A program made the position numbers and the translations under genes. A DNA stretch of 64,000 nucleotides from SZUA-35 sp965530755 (GTDB lineage Bacteria; Actinomycetota; Acidimicrobiia; Acidimicrobiales; SZUA-35): positions 59,954 to 123,953 of the forward strand of contig CBESNA010000006.1 in the NCBI GenBank assembly GCA_965530755.1, read 5' to 3'. The notes below the pieces were generated by a model. The model worked only from the letters and a program-made list of their open reading frames with translations. It ran no database searches and was not told the origin of the DNA. This document shows positions 24,928 to 33,632 of this stretch, in pieces; positions within the stretch are counted from its first letter, which is position 1, and the number at the start of each line of letters is the position of its first letter.

Positions 24928-25644
24928 TCAGGCCGAGGCGCGTTGCACCAGCCATTGCACGAGCGGGTCGACATTGGTGTGGGACGGATCGAGCATCTCG
25001 GGGTGCCACTGCACGGCGATCAGATCGCGCCCCGGCATCTCGACCGCTTCGACGGTGCCGTCCGGCGCTCTGGCGACGACCGACAATCCCTCGCCGAGCG
25101 TGTCGACGGTCTGGTGGTGGAGCGAGTTGACCTCGGCGGAGGCGCCGAACATCAGGCTCAGTCGACTCGCCGGCTCGATGGTGACCGAGTGGGTGCGAGC
25201 TGAGGGGTCGACGTCGTAGCGGGCATGGGACGGCTCGTCTTGGTTGAGTGAGCCGCCGGCGTGCACGTTGATGAGTTGGAGTCCGCGGCAGATACCGAGC
25301 GTTGGGATGTCAGCCTCGAGGGCACCGCTCAACAGTGCCAACTCGTATGCGTCGCGAAGCGGTTCGAACGTGCTGGCTTCATTGGATGCGTTGTAGGTAG
25401 CCGGGTCGAGATCGGCGCCGCCGGTGAACAGCAGGCCGTCGACCACACCGAGGTAGTCGAGGGGATCGGCGTCGATTGGGAGGTGTATGGGAAGGCCGCC
25501 GGCTCGCAGAACAGCGCGGGCGTAGTCGGACATGTACATGTCGATGTCGAGTTGATCGAGCTTTTCCGGGAAGCCCTCGATCTGGGAACTGCGCTTGCGC
25601 CGTCCGGGAAGCCCGATCAGCGGCTTGCGATCTGTGTCCACCAT
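24928..25644 (-). CDS. puuD: gamma-glutamyl-GABA hydrolase-like class I amidotransferase (PuuD type, C26)
   Basis: A 238-residue glutamine-amidotransferase-fold hydrolase. The nucleophile is in LGICRGLQLINVHAGG (Cys119) and the His-Glu pair in VQWHPEML. The PuuD hallmark LINVHAGGSLNQD is present. PuuD releases GABA from gamma-glutamyl-GABA in putrescine breakdown. The polyamine locus starts only 1.9 kb away with a PuuB-like oxidase further on, which supports the call. No glutamine-synthetase-like PuuA is in the window. Confidence 0.78.
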   Translation of the reverse strand: MVDTDRKPLIGLPGRRKRSSQIEGFPEKLDQLDIDMYMSDYARAVLRAGGLPIHLPIDADPLDYLGVVDGLLFTGGADLDPATYNASNEASTFEPLRDAYELALLSGALEADIPTLGICRGLQLINVHAGGSLNQDEPSHARYDVDPSARTHSVTIEPASRLSLMFGASAEVNSLHHQTVDTLGEGLSVVARAPDGTVEAVEMPGRDLIAVQWHPEMLDPSHTNVDPLVQWLVQRASA

Positions 25645-25680
25645 GGTCGCACCCTACATCTGCAGATCTCGCCGCCGGCA

Positions 25681-25729
25681 AACCTCGGGTTCGCGCCCCC
25701 CATTTTCGGGGGTCACAGCCTCCGGTTCG
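25681..25729 (+). repeat. 49-nt dispersed repeat, copy C
   Basis: Ends match copies A and B, and the centre is CCCCCC-ATTTTC-GGGGG, the clearest hairpin of the set. It lies in the divergent spacer between the PuuD-like and rhodanese genes, upstream of both starts. Confidence 0.7.
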
Positions 25730-25812
25730 TCGAAGGGGAGCGACCAGCGCCCGAAGGTCATACGATTGCCGACCAGCTGAGTCGGGAATTGTCCCGGACG
25801 AAAGGATTCACC

Positions 25813-26214
25813 ATGGTTGCCACTCTCACGCTCGACGAGGCATGGAGCATGTTGACGTCGGACGAGCGCAGCGTCCTCATCGACGTCCGCACCGCGGCCG
25901 AATGGAACTTCGTCGGCGTCCCTTTCCTCGATGATGTCGGGTGCGAACTGCGACTCGTCGAGTGGATCACCTTCCCCGGGGGATCGCCGAATCCGGACTT
26001 CATGGCCACGGCGACCGCCGATCTTGATGTCGACGTTCCCGTCTTGTTCCTCTGCCGATCCGGAGCTCGATCCGATGCGGCGGCGCGAGCCTTCGATGCC
26101 GCTGGATTCACGGCGACCTACAACGTGGTCGCTGGGTTCGAGGGCGACCTCGGCGCCGATGGCCACCGCCGCGGCGGTTGGAAACACGAGGATCTGCCAT
26201 GGAGGCAAGCGTGA
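25813..26214 (+). CDS. rhodanese-domain sulfurtransferase
   Basis: 133 residues from the ATG at 25813 with AAAGGA upstream. It is a single rhodanese domain: VLIDVRTAAEWNFVGVP near the N-terminus and the active-site loop LFLCRSGARSDAA with Cys81, which would carry a persulfide. A small hairpin (CGGGA-attg-TCCCG, 25783-25796) precedes the ribosome site. Its stop overlaps the GTG of the sulfhydrylase gene by four bases. The pairing suggests sulfur handling for methionine synthesis. Confidence 0.85.
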   Translation: MVATLTLDEAWSMLTSDERSVLIDVRTAAEWNFVGVPFLDDVGCELRLVEWITFPGGSPNPDFMATATADLDVDVPVLFLCRSGARSDAAARAFDAAGFTATYNVVAGFEGDLGADGHRRGGWKHEDLPWRQA

Positions 26215-26270
26215 GCAGCGACCCAGTGAGCAGCGATCCGGCGAGCAGCGATACGGCGAGCAGCGACGAG
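26211..26270 (+). repeat. 15-bp tandem repeat at the metZ start
   Basis: Four units of the form GTGAGCAGCGACCCA, diverging slightly, code for VSSDP VSSDP ASSDT ASSDE. The first unit contains the GTG start and the second contains another in-frame GTG, so repeat number would change both the N-terminus and start choice. Confidence 0.7.
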
Positions 26271-27449
26271 GGTCCAGTCGCGTGGCGCGAGGCGACGCAG
26301 CTGGTCCGCGGCGGAGTCTCCCGCTCTCGTTTCGACGAGACGGCAGAGGCGCTCTACCTCACGAGCGGGTTCGTCTACGGATCTGCCGAGGAAGCCGAGG
26401 CGGCCTTCGCCGGTGAGCAGGATCGGTACATCTACGGTCGCTACGGCAACCCCACGGTCTCGATGTTCGAGGAGCGGCTCCGCCTGCTCGAGGGGGCCGA
26501 AGCCTGCCGTGGTGTGGCCAGCGGTATGGCCGCCGTCTATGCCGCCTTGGCGAGCTCGGTTTCGGCCGGTGATCGGGTCGTCGCCTCGCGGGCCTTGTTC
26601 GGTTCCTGCCACGTGATCCTCACCGAGATCCTGCCTCGTATGGGTGTGGAGACCGAGCTGGTCGACGGCACCGACCTCGACGAGTGGGAGCGTGCGCTCG
26701 CCTCCGGAGCAAGGGCTGTGTTCTTCGAGACGCCGTCGAATCCGGGTCTCGAGATCGTCGATCTCGCCGCCGTCTCCGATCTCTCCCACGCCGCCGGGGC
26801 GACCGTCATCGTCGACAACATCTTCGCCTCCCCGGTCCTGCAGAAGCCGATGGAGTTCGGTGCCGACGTCGTGGTCTATTCGGCGACCAAACACATCGAC
26901 GGGCAGGGCCGCACACTCGGCGGCGCCGTGCTCGGTACTAGCGAATTCGTCGACGGCCCGTTGCAGCAGTTCCTGCGCCACACCGGTCCGAGTTTGAGCC
27001 CTTTCAATGCCTGGGTGTTCGTCAAGGGGCTCGAGACGTTGCGGCTGCGGGTCGAGGCGATGAGTCGCAGCGCCGAAGAACTGGCCAACCGGCTCAGCTC
27101 CCATGCCGCGGTCGAACGGGTCTGTTATCCGACGCTCGATTCGCACCCTCAGGTCGAGCTGGCTCGCAAACAGATGTCGATGGGCGGCACTGTCCTCACG
27201 CTCGACGTCGTCGGCGGCAAGGTGGCTGCATTCCGGAGCCTCAATCGACTGCGTGTGCTCGACATCTCGAATAACCTGGGCGACTCGAAAAGCCTTGTCA
27301 CCCACCCCGCCACTACCACGCACCGACGCCTGGCCCCTGACGCTCGAGCGGCGGTCGGTATCGGCGACGGCATGATCCGCGTGTCGGTCGGGCTCGAGGA
27401 CGTCGATGACCTGTTCGACGATCTGGATCGGGCGCTCACGGCAGATTGA
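26211..27449 (+). CDS. metZ: O-succinylhomoserine sulfhydrylase (Cys/Met PLP enzyme)
   Basis: 412 residues from the GTG at 26211, chosen for GGAGG five bases upstream and a four-base overlap with the rhodanese stop; ATGs at 26178 and 26199 lie inside that gene. It is a fold-type I PLP enzyme with YGRYGNPTVSMFEERL, IVDNIFASPVLQKP and the PLP lysine in YSATKHIDGQGR (Lys227). The GTSEFVDG region and GDSKSLVTHPATTTH fit MetZ, which makes homocysteine from O-succinylhomoserine and sulfide. The N-terminus is a repeat of SSD units encoded by a 15-bp tandem repeat. Confidence 0.85.
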   Translation: MSSDPVSSDPASSDTASSDEGPVAWREATQLVRGGVSRSRFDETAEALYLTSGFVYGSAEEAEAAFAGEQDRYIYGRYGNPTVSMFEERLRLLEGAEACRGVASGMAAVYAALASSVSAGDRVVASRALFGSCHVILTEILPRMGVETELVDGTDLDEWERALASGARAVFFETPSNPGLEIVDLAAVSDLSHAAGATVIVDNIFASPVLQKPMEFGADVVVYSATKHIDGQGRTLGGAVLGTSEFVDGPLQQFLRHTGPSLSPFNAWVFVKGLETLRLRVEAMSRSAEELANRLSSHAAVERVCYPTLDSHPQVELARKQMSMGGTVLTLDVVGGKVAAFRSLNRLRVLDISNNLGDSKSLVTHPATTTHRRLAPDARAAVGIGDGMIRVSVGLEDVDDLFDDLDRALTAD

Positions 27450-27470
27450 CCTGGCGGGTGGCGGAGGTTC

Positions 27471-27508
27471 GTCTGCAGCGGGCCCTCCTTGAAAGGCCCG
27501 CCGCAGAC
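27471..27508. terminator. bidirectional terminator between metZ and potD
   Basis: GTCTGC and GCGGGCC pair with GGCCCGC and GCAGAC, with one bulged base on each arm and a ten-base loop. It stands 21 bases after the metZ stop and seven bases from the potD stop on the other strand, between convergent genes. Confidence 0.75.
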
Positions 27509-27515
27509 GGGTATG

Positions 27516-28619
27516 TCAGCCTTTGGCCCGAGTGAAGGCGTCGGAGAAGTTGGTCTCGTAGACGCCCGTGTCGGAGATGGATTCCACGCTGTCGAGCCCA
27601 CCCACCAGCACATCAGGCGAGGTCAGGAAGTCCCGAAGCTCCTCGTCGAGACCGTCGACTGCGGCGCTGTTCGGCGTCCCGTAGTAGTTCCAGTTCGACA
27701 ACGTTGCGCCCTGTTCACCGTCGAGCAACCAGTTGATGAACGTGTGCGCGGTGCAGGGGTGCGGCGCATCAAAGGCAATGGCCATGTTGTCGACCCAGCG
27801 GGTTCCGCCTTCTTCAGGGACGAAGAAGACGTAGTCCTCTGGGTTGTCTGTCTCGAGGAACTGCGTGAAGGCGTCGCCGGAATACACGTGGCCGATCACG
27901 CTCTCACCACTGGTGAGCAACTCATCGGCGGAGTCGGTGTTGAAGGCGAGCAGATTGTCTTTCGCCGCCGCAATAACGGCCTCTGCCTCTGCCAACTCAC
28001 CCTCGTCGGTGGAATTGAGGGAATAGCCCAACATCTTCAACGCCGCTCCCAGAGTCTCGCGAGGATCATTGAGGAGCGTGATCTGGCCTGCGAACTCGTC
28101 GGCTGCGTCACCGAACACGAGGTCCCAGGACCGGGGGAAGTCGGTGCCGACCACTGCAGTGTTGACCGCCAGGCCGGTGTAGCCCCACTGGTAAGGGACC
28201 GAGTATTTCTGCTCGGGGTCGTAACTCGGATTGGCGAAGTCAGGCGAGATGTTGACCGCGTTGGGGATCGCATCGAAGTTCAACGGCTGCACGAATCCGC
28301 CGTCGATCATGATGCCGACCATGTAGTCAGAGGGGACGATCACGTCGAAACCAGAACTGCCGGCCGCGACGATCGGCTGCATCGCCTCGTTGGAGTCGTA
28401 CACGTCCATCGTCGCCTTGATGCCGTACTGATCGGCGAAGGACTGAAGATGGTCTGGGTCGATGTATTCGGCCCAGTTGTACAAGGCCAGATCGCCGTCG
28501 ACCTGATCCACTGCGCAGGCACCAGCCGATGCGGCCTCGTCGCTTCCTCCACATGCGGACGCGAGCAGGGCAAAGACCGCAAACAGCCCCGTCCATTTTC
28601 TGATGGTTGAGTTCATCAT
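27516..28619 (-). CDS. potD: polyamine ABC transporter substrate-binding lipoprotein (PotD/PotF type)
   Basis: A 367-residue lipoprotein with lipobox LLASAC (Cys23) and GAGAGG before its ATG. The mature start LALYNWAEYIDPDHLQSFAD is the hallmark of PotD/PotF proteins. The later YSVPYQWGYTGLAVN and WVDNMAIAFDAPHPCTAHTF also belong to the family. It captures spermidine, putrescine or a related amine outside the membrane for the permeases encoded just upstream. It is the last gene of a nine-gene minus-strand run. Confidence 0.88.
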   Translation of the reverse strand: MMNSTIRKWTGLFAVFALLASACGGSDEAASAGACAVDQVDGDLALYNWAEYIDPDHLQSFADQYGIKATMDVYDSNEAMQPIVAAGSSGFDVIVPSDYMVGIMIDGGFVQPLNFDAIPNAVNISPDFANPSYDPEQKYSVPYQWGYTGLAVNTAVVGTDFPRSWDLVFGDAADEFAGQITLLNDPRETLGAALKMLGYSLNSTDEGELAEAEAVIAAAKDNLLAFNTDSADELLTSGESVIGHVYSGDAFTQFLETDNPEDYVFFVPEEGGTRWVDNMAIAFDAPHPCTAHTFINWLLDGEQGATLSNWNYYGTPNSAAVDGLDEELRDFLTSPDVLVGGLDSVESISDTGVYETNFSDAFTRAKG

Positions 28620-28650
28620 GTTCCTCTCTTGTTTCTTGCATGGAATTCGA

Positions 28651-29490
28651 TCATTGAGATGCCGTCTCGCCGGCCCGAGCTCGTTGTGCCAGCAGCGAGA
28701 TGACGACGAGGGCGGTCGAGACCACCAACATGACGACGCTGACCGCGTTGATGAGGGGGGTCACGCCTCGGCGAATGAGGCCGAACACGTAGACCGGCAA
28801 CGTGGTCCAGCCGGGGCCGGCCACAAATTGTGTGATCACCACGTCGTCGAGTGAGAGCGTGAACGCCAGGAGACCACCGCCGAGGATGCCCGGCATGATC
28901 AGCGGCAGCGTGACATATCGGAAGGCCTGCCAACGCGATGCGTACAGATCCATGGCCGCTTCTTCCAGCTTGTTGTCGCTGCCGGCCAGGCGGGCCCGCA
29001 CCACGACAGAAACGAAGCTGATGCTGAAGGCGATGTGGGACAACGTGATGGTTGCGAATCCTTTGGAGAGTCCGAACCAGCCGGCGACCTGGGAGAAGAA
29101 CAGCAGCATCATCACGGCCATCGTGACGTCAGGAATGATGATGGGCAGGTACAGAAGGGCATCGAACACCTGCTTGCCTCGGAAGGTGAAACGTTCCAGA
29201 GCAAGAGCGCCGAGCGTGCCGAGTACCACGGACACCAGGGTCGATGCGACTGCGATCTTGAGCGACGTCCAGAGTGCGTCTTTGGTCGGCTGGCTGTTGG
29301 CAAACTCCTCATACCAATCGAACGTGAACCCGCCCCACACACCGACGTTGCGGTTGTCGCTGAAGGAGAAAACCACCAGCAGAAGAATTGGGGCGTAGAA
29401 GAAGAAGTACACCAGCCACGCATTGGCGGCGAGGAAACCCTTCGTCACACCGCGAGGTTCCGTGATCCCGCTCACTTGTTGGCATCCCAT
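28651..29490 (-). CDS. potC: polyamine ABC transporter permease (PotC type)
   Basis: 279 residues from the ATG at 29490; the frame is open further, but that part overlaps potB and looks non-native. Six membrane helices are visible, beginning AWLVYFFFYAPILLLVVFSF. The ABC-contact loop is EEAAMDLYASRWQAFRYVTL, followed by LPLIMPGILGGGLLAFTLSL. PotC pairs with PotB to form the membrane channel. It starts 22 bases after the potB stop. Confidence 0.87.
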   Translation of the reverse strand: MGCQQVSGITEPRGVTKGFLAANAWLVYFFFYAPILLLVVFSFSDNRNVGVWGGFTFDWYEEFANSQPTKDALWTSLKIAVASTLVSVVLGTLGALALERFTFRGKQVFDALLYLPIIIPDVTMAVMMLLFFSQVAGWFGLSKGFATITLSHIAFSISFVSVVVRARLAGSDNKLEEAAMDLYASRWQAFRYVTLPLIMPGILGGGLLAFTLSLDDVVITQFVAGPGWTTLPVYVFGLIRRGVTPLINAVSVVMLVVSTALVVISLLAQRARAGETASQ

Positions 29491-29512
29491 GGTGGCTTCG
29501 GTGGCGTGGCAG

Positions 29513-30427
29513 TCATAACGTCCTGCCGCCCTTGCGGAAGTACAGAACAGTGGTGGCGAGCATGATGACCATGAGCACGGTGGACAGGGCAGCACCGAAC
29601 GGGAAGTTCCGAGCGGTGAGGAACTGGGTCACGATGTAGCTCCCCAGCAGTGTTGTCTTGGCTCCTCCAAGAATTTCAGGAGTGACATAGGCGCCCAGAC
29701 TCGGGATGAACACCAAGATCGAGCCGGCGACGACGCCTGGCAATGACAGGGGGAGGAGGACGTGGCGGAACGATTGAAAGCCGGTGGCGTAGAGATCCCG
29801 GCTTGCTTCGAGGAGCCGCCCGTCGATCCGTTCGATCGAGGCGTACAGCGGCAGGATCATGAAGGGCAGGAATCCGTACACGAGCCCCAACACGACCGCG
29901 GCTTGAGTGAAGAGCAGCCGAGTCGGACCGATGCCAACGGTTTCGGTGATTCTGCTCAGCGGGCCATCCGTGCCCAGAATCACGTACCACGCATAGTTGC
30001 GAACGAGGAAGTTCGTCCAGAAGGGAATCATGACGAAGACCAACATCAGATTCCGGACCGACACGCCCCTCGTGGCGATGAAGTAGGCGAATGGATAGGC
30101 CAGAACCAGGCAGACCACCGTCGTGAGCAGAGCGAGAAGGACGGAGCGGACGAGGACTTGTCGCACCAGATCGTCGCCGAGTGCCTGGTATGAGTCGAGG
30201 TTCCAACCGCTGAGGTCGGTTCCGCCGAAGCGATTCCGGGTTGCAAAGGAATACACGACCACCAGAACGAGCGGAACGGCGAAGAAGATCGTCAGGAACG
30301 AGAAGGCAGGGAGGGCCATGAAGAGACCCCGTCGCCTTTCCATGCGGGCGTGGGCCGCCTCTAATTCGGGCGTCGCTTCGCCGCCTGCCGGGTGCTGGTC
30401 TCGAGGAGGGGAGTCGATGACAGTCAT
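29513..30427 (-). CDS. potB: polyamine ABC transporter permease (PotB type)
   Basis: 304 residues from the ATG at 30427, overlapping the potA stop by one base (TGATG); an upstream start at 30463 lies inside potA. Six helices start with LFMALPAFSFLTIFFAVPLV. The coupling loop is LEASRDLYATGFQSFRHVLL, followed by LPLSLPGVVAGSILVFIPS. The sequence matches the PotB/PotH side of the transporter. Confidence 0.87.
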   Translation of the reverse strand: MTVIDSPPRDQHPAGGEATPELEAAHARMERRRGLFMALPAFSFLTIFFAVPLVLVVVYSFATRNRFGGTDLSGWNLDSYQALGDDLVRQVLVRSVLLALLTTVVCLVLAYPFAYFIATRGVSVRNLMLVFVMIPFWTNFLVRNYAWYVILGTDGPLSRITETVGIGPTRLLFTQAAVVLGLVYGFLPFMILPLYASIERIDGRLLEASRDLYATGFQSFRHVLLPLSLPGVVAGSILVFIPSLGAYVTPEILGGAKTTLLGSYIVTQFLTARNFPFGAALSTVLMVIMLATTVLYFRKGGRTL

Positions 30428-31506
30428 CAGTCCGGCACGACCCAATCTGCGGTGCGGTCCCACCAGACGGCGACCTCGTCGCCGGGCCGGAAACGTTGCT
30501 CGACGGAAACGGTCTCGGACCGAACCTCGAGCTTCATCAAGTCGACTTGTACCTGATAGAGGAGGCTGTGACCCAGGTAGCTCATCGTGGAGACCACGCC
30601 GTTGAGGCTGGTTCCGGCGTCCTCAGGTGGGACATCGTCTCGGAGGCCGATGCGGATGGACTCGGGTCGCAGGCTCATCGCCACCTTCGAACCAACAGCG
30701 TGCGGGTTTGGGCACAGGAGTTTGCTTCCGTTGGTGAGCACGACCATGTCGTTGTCGCCAACAGTGGCATCGAGCAGGTTGGTCTGACCGATGAAGTCGG
30801 CGACGAAGCGGTTCGCCGGGCGTTCGTAGAGTTCGTCTGCCGTGCCGAGCTGCAGTAACTCGCCGTCGTGCATGACGGCAATTCGATCGCTCATCGTGAG
30901 CGCTTCTTCTTGATCGTGGGTGACGAAGACGAAGCTCACACCCAATTCACGCTGCAGCGTCTTCAGCTCCACCTGCATCTCCTGGCGGAGCTTCAGGTCG
31001 AGAGCACCGAGAGGTTCATCGAGGAGCAGCACTTTGGGGTGGTTCACCAGCGCTCGAGCCAGGGCCACCCGCTGCTGCTGTCCGCCGGACAGCTGTGATG
31101 GCTTCCGCTTCTCCATCCCCGTGAGCTGCACGAGCTCGATCATTTCCATGGCCTGACGGGAAGCGTCCGACTTGGAGAGTCCACCCATCCGCAAACCGAA
31201 ACTCACGTTGTCGACGACGTTCATGTGCGGGAACAACGCATAGTTCTGGAAGACCGTGTTGACCGGCCGCTTGTTGGGCGGCAACGTGCCAACCTCCTCG
31301 CCAAAGATCTGCAGGCTCCCCTCGGTCGGGAACTCAAGGCCGGCAATCATTCGGAGGGTGGTCGTCTTGCCGCAGCCGGACGGCCCCAGCATGGCGAAGA
31401 ACTCGCCGTCGGCGATGTCGAGAGAGATGCTGTCGACGGCGGTGACCTCACCGAAGCGTTTGGTCACCGATCTGATCGATACTGCTGGGGTTGATTCCTC
31501 GGGCAT
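30427..31506 (-). CDS. potA: polyamine ABC transporter ATP-binding protein (PotA)
   Basis: A 359-residue ATPase with the Walker A GPSGCGKT (residues 41-48), the signature LSGGQQQR (139-146) and Walker B LLLDEP (160-165). The C-terminal TOBE region (from about residue 275) fits the PotA/spermidine-putrescine branch. It energises PotBC. Its ATG overlaps the agmatinase stop by one base. Confidence 0.9.
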   Translation of the reverse strand: MPEESTPAVSIRSVTKRFGEVTAVDSISLDIADGEFFAMLGPSGCGKTTTLRMIAGLEFPTEGSLQIFGEEVGTLPPNKRPVNTVFQNYALFPHMNVVDNVSFGLRMGGLSKSDASRQAMEMIELVQLTGMEKRKPSQLSGGQQQRVALARALVNHPKVLLLDEPLGALDLKLRQEMQVELKTLQRELGVSFVFVTHDQEEALTMSDRIAVMHDGELLQLGTADELYERPANRFVADFIGQTNLLDATVGDNDMVVLTNGSKLLCPNPHAVGSKVAMSLRPESIRIGLRDDVPPEDAGTSLNGVVSTMSYLGHSLLYQVQVDLMKLEVRSETVSVEQRFRPGDEVAVWWDRTADWVVPD

Positions 31507-32495
31507 CAGATCCGTCCATAGGGTCGTGGGATGGCACCGGCGCGAGCGGCCTGCGTGCAGATGAAGTCGTGGGCAATGTTGGCGGCGGCGAGCGCCGTGA
31601 TCTCGGAGACGTCAAAGGCCGGCGCAACCTCGACCACGTCCATCCCGACGATGTTGAAATCGCCGAGTCCCCGGATGGCGTCGAGTGCCTGGGCTGTACT
31701 GAGGCCGCCGACGACGGGGGTACCGGTTCCGGGAGCGAATGCCGGGTCCAGGCAGTCCATGTCGAAGGTGAGGTAGGCGGGTGATGTCCCGACCGTCTCC
31801 TTGACCACCTCGAGGACCGCGGGGATCCCTTCACGATGGACCCACGGCGCACCCAGGATGGTGAAGCCGTGGGTGTCAGAGTTCATCGTCCTGATCCCGA
31901 TCTGGACCGAGGTCGCCGGATTGATCAGGCCGTCCCGCAGGGCTCGCAGGAACATCGACCCGTGGTCGAGGCGGCCGCCTTCGTCCTCCCACGTGTCGCA
32001 GTGGGCATCGAAGTGGATCAACGAGAGTGGCCCGTGTTTCTTGGCGTGAGCTCGCAACAGCGGGTAGGTGATGAAGTGGTCGCCACCGAAGGTGACCATC
32101 TGCGTGTCGGTCGCCAGGATCTCATCTGCGTGAGCCTCGATGGCGTCGGGAGCATGTTCGGGATGGCCCCAGTCGAGATAGCAGTCGCCGTAGTCGACGA
32201 CGGCCAGCGTGTCGAAGGGGTCGAACCCCCACGGGTAGGCATGCAATTCGGCCAGTCCAACCGATGCGGCACGAATCGCACGGGGGCCAAATCGTGCACC
32301 TGGTCGGCCCGAGGTGGCCACATCGAAACATATGCCAGACACTGCGATGTCGGCATGGGAGAGGTCGCGGGTGTACGCCCGGCGCATGAACGACAGCGCG
32401 CCCCCGTAGGTCATTTCGCTGCGGCGGCCGAGGAGTCCTTCGCGGCTGGAGGTGTCCGAGCGGAACGCTTGATCCCCTGGAGCGTCGTGACTCAT
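31506..32495 (-). CDS. speB: agmatinase (ureohydrolase)
   Basis: A 329-residue arginase-fold enzyme. The manganese ligands are all there: GGDH (His140), DAHCD (163-167) and the DMDCLDPAFAPGTGTP stretch (245-260). This last motif form is typical of agmatinase and guanidinobutyrase rather than arginase. It would hydrolyse agmatine, or a related guanidine, to putrescine and urea. Its position between transporter and catabolic genes suggests that agmatine is imported by the neighbouring Pot system. Guanidinobutyrase is the main alternative. Confidence 0.87.
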   Translation of the reverse strand: MSHDAPGDQAFRSDTSSREGLLGRRSEMTYGGALSFMRRAYTRDLSHADIAVSGICFDVATSGRPGARFGPRAIRAASVGLAELHAYPWGFDPFDTLAVVDYGDCYLDWGHPEHAPDAIEAHADEILATDTQMVTFGGDHFITYPLLRAHAKKHGPLSLIHFDAHCDTWEDEGGRLDHGSMFLRALRDGLINPATSVQIGIRTMNSDTHGFTILGAPWVHREGIPAVLEVVKETVGTSPAYLTFDMDCLDPAFAPGTGTPVVGGLSTAQALDAIRGLGDFNIVGMDVVEVAPAFDVSEITALAAANIAHDFICTQAARAGAIPRPYGRI

Positions 32496-32938
32496 CCGAC
32501 TCCCCAGTCATAGGTCTGTTTCACGATCCCGAGATAGGGCAGCAGTTCGACCGAACTCACTCCCCGCATCGACCGGAACTCATTGGTGAGATCGACGAAT
32601 GTGGCTTGATCCCGGCACACGACTTCGGCGATCAGATCGAAACGACCCGCGGTCATCACGACATAAACCGAGTCCGTGAAGGCGGCGACGTCAGTCGCGA
32701 CCTTCCTGGCGTCGGAGTTCACCTTGAATCCGACCATCGCCTGGGTGGACAGCCCGAGTTTCACCGGATCGGTGACGGCCACGATGTCGATGACGCCGTC
32801 GGCGGTCAGGCGATTGACGCGTTGGCGGGCCGCAGCGTCTGACAAACCCACCAATTTGCCGAGCCGGGCGAACGACGATCGACCATCAGCTTGAAGATGG
32901 CGAATCAAGTCTCGGTCGATGTCGTCGATCGTTGACAT
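32492..32938 (-). CDS. Lrp/AsnC-family regulator
   Basis: 148 residues: a winged helix at the N-terminus (DIDRDLIRHLQADGRSSFAR, LGKLVGLSDAAARQRVNRL) and a RAM ligand-binding domain after it (VMTAGRFDLIAEVVCRDQAT). Such regulators bind amino acids or related amines and form octamers. It overlaps speB by four bases and is within the polyamine operon, so it probably controls that operon in response to a pathway metabolite. Confidence 0.9.
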   Translation of the reverse strand: MSTIDDIDRDLIRHLQADGRSSFARLGKLVGLSDAAARQRVNRLTADGVIDIVAVTDPVKLGLSTQAMVGFKVNSDARKVATDVAAFTDSVYVVMTAGRFDLIAEVVCRDQATFVDLTNEFRSMRGVSSVELLPYLGIVKQTYDWGVG

Positions 32939-32942
32939 TGCC

Positions 32943-33632
32943 TCAGCCCCGAGCTTCGGTTCGGAACTCTGGGTTGTGCCACACGATCAGGGAGGCCCAG
33001 CTGTCGACTGCCGGGTCAGCGATGTAGTCGGCCAGGGCGCAGGGGGATTCGAATCCGTTTGCGAGCTGGAATGTGAGGGTCGGATCGTACAAACGCCCCT
33101 CACGCACCTCGGCGATGTACTCGTCAGCGGTGAGACGGTCTTTGTGGTCGGCGTACCCAGGAATGACGCCACCGGCGATGATCCCTCTGAGATTGAGGTC
33201 GACGCACACGGCCTTGCGGAGGTCGTACAACTCCTTGCCGATGCCGCGCCGCCGGTACGTGGATCGAACCACAATGTCGGTGCCGTAGTACCAGTCTCCC
33301 TCGGGGTCATCGCCACACTCGGTCGGAGCGTCATCGAAGAAGGTCTTGAGGTTGTGCTGGGGGTTGTCGAGATCGAAGGTTGTGCGGAGGCCGAGACCGG
33401 CGGCGGCCGGCGTCGTGCGATCGTCTCCGTCGAAACCAACAAAGCTTCCCTCGGGGAACTCGCGAGCAACCGCTCGGTACTCCTCGGCGTCGTAGAGGTC
33501 TGCTGGCAGAGCCGTAGGGAACGACAGGAGTTCCAGATCCTCCATCGCACCGGCCATGTCTTCGGCGAGCCTGGTGTACTGAAGTCCGGACCGTGGTCCG
33601 ATCGCGATCACGTCACTGGGAACCTCAGCCAT
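32943..33632 (-). CDS. GNAT-family N-acetyltransferase in polyamine operon
   Basis: A 229-residue acetyltransferase. The acetyl-CoA site is visible in DIVVRSTYRRRGIGKELYDL. It is longer than simple GNATs, and its second half (HKDRLTADEYIAEVREG) is unusual. Embedded in a polyamine operon, it may acetylate a polyamine or a catabolic intermediate; this is inference. It overlaps the upstream C45 gene by eight bases. Confidence 0.75.
   Translation of the reverse strand: MAEVPSDVIAIGPRSGLQYTRLAEDMAGAMEDLELLSFPTALPADLYDAEEYRAVAREFPEGSFVGFDGDDRTTPAAAGLGLRTTFDLDNPQHNLKTFFDDAPTECGDDPEGDWYYGTDIVVRSTYRRRGIGKELYDLRKAVCVDLNLRGIIAGGVIPGYADHKDRLTADEYIAEVREGRLYDPTLTFQLANGFESPCALADYIADPAVDSWASLIVWHNPEFRTEARG

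Noticed and set aside
25730..25812. SAM-responsive riboswitch before rhodanese-metZ
   Set aside because: Only one small hairpin is visible; no conserved SAM-riboswitch core.
26118..27323. 401-codon minus-strand ORF
   Set aside because: Antisense to metZ, which has the PLP lysine and family motifs.
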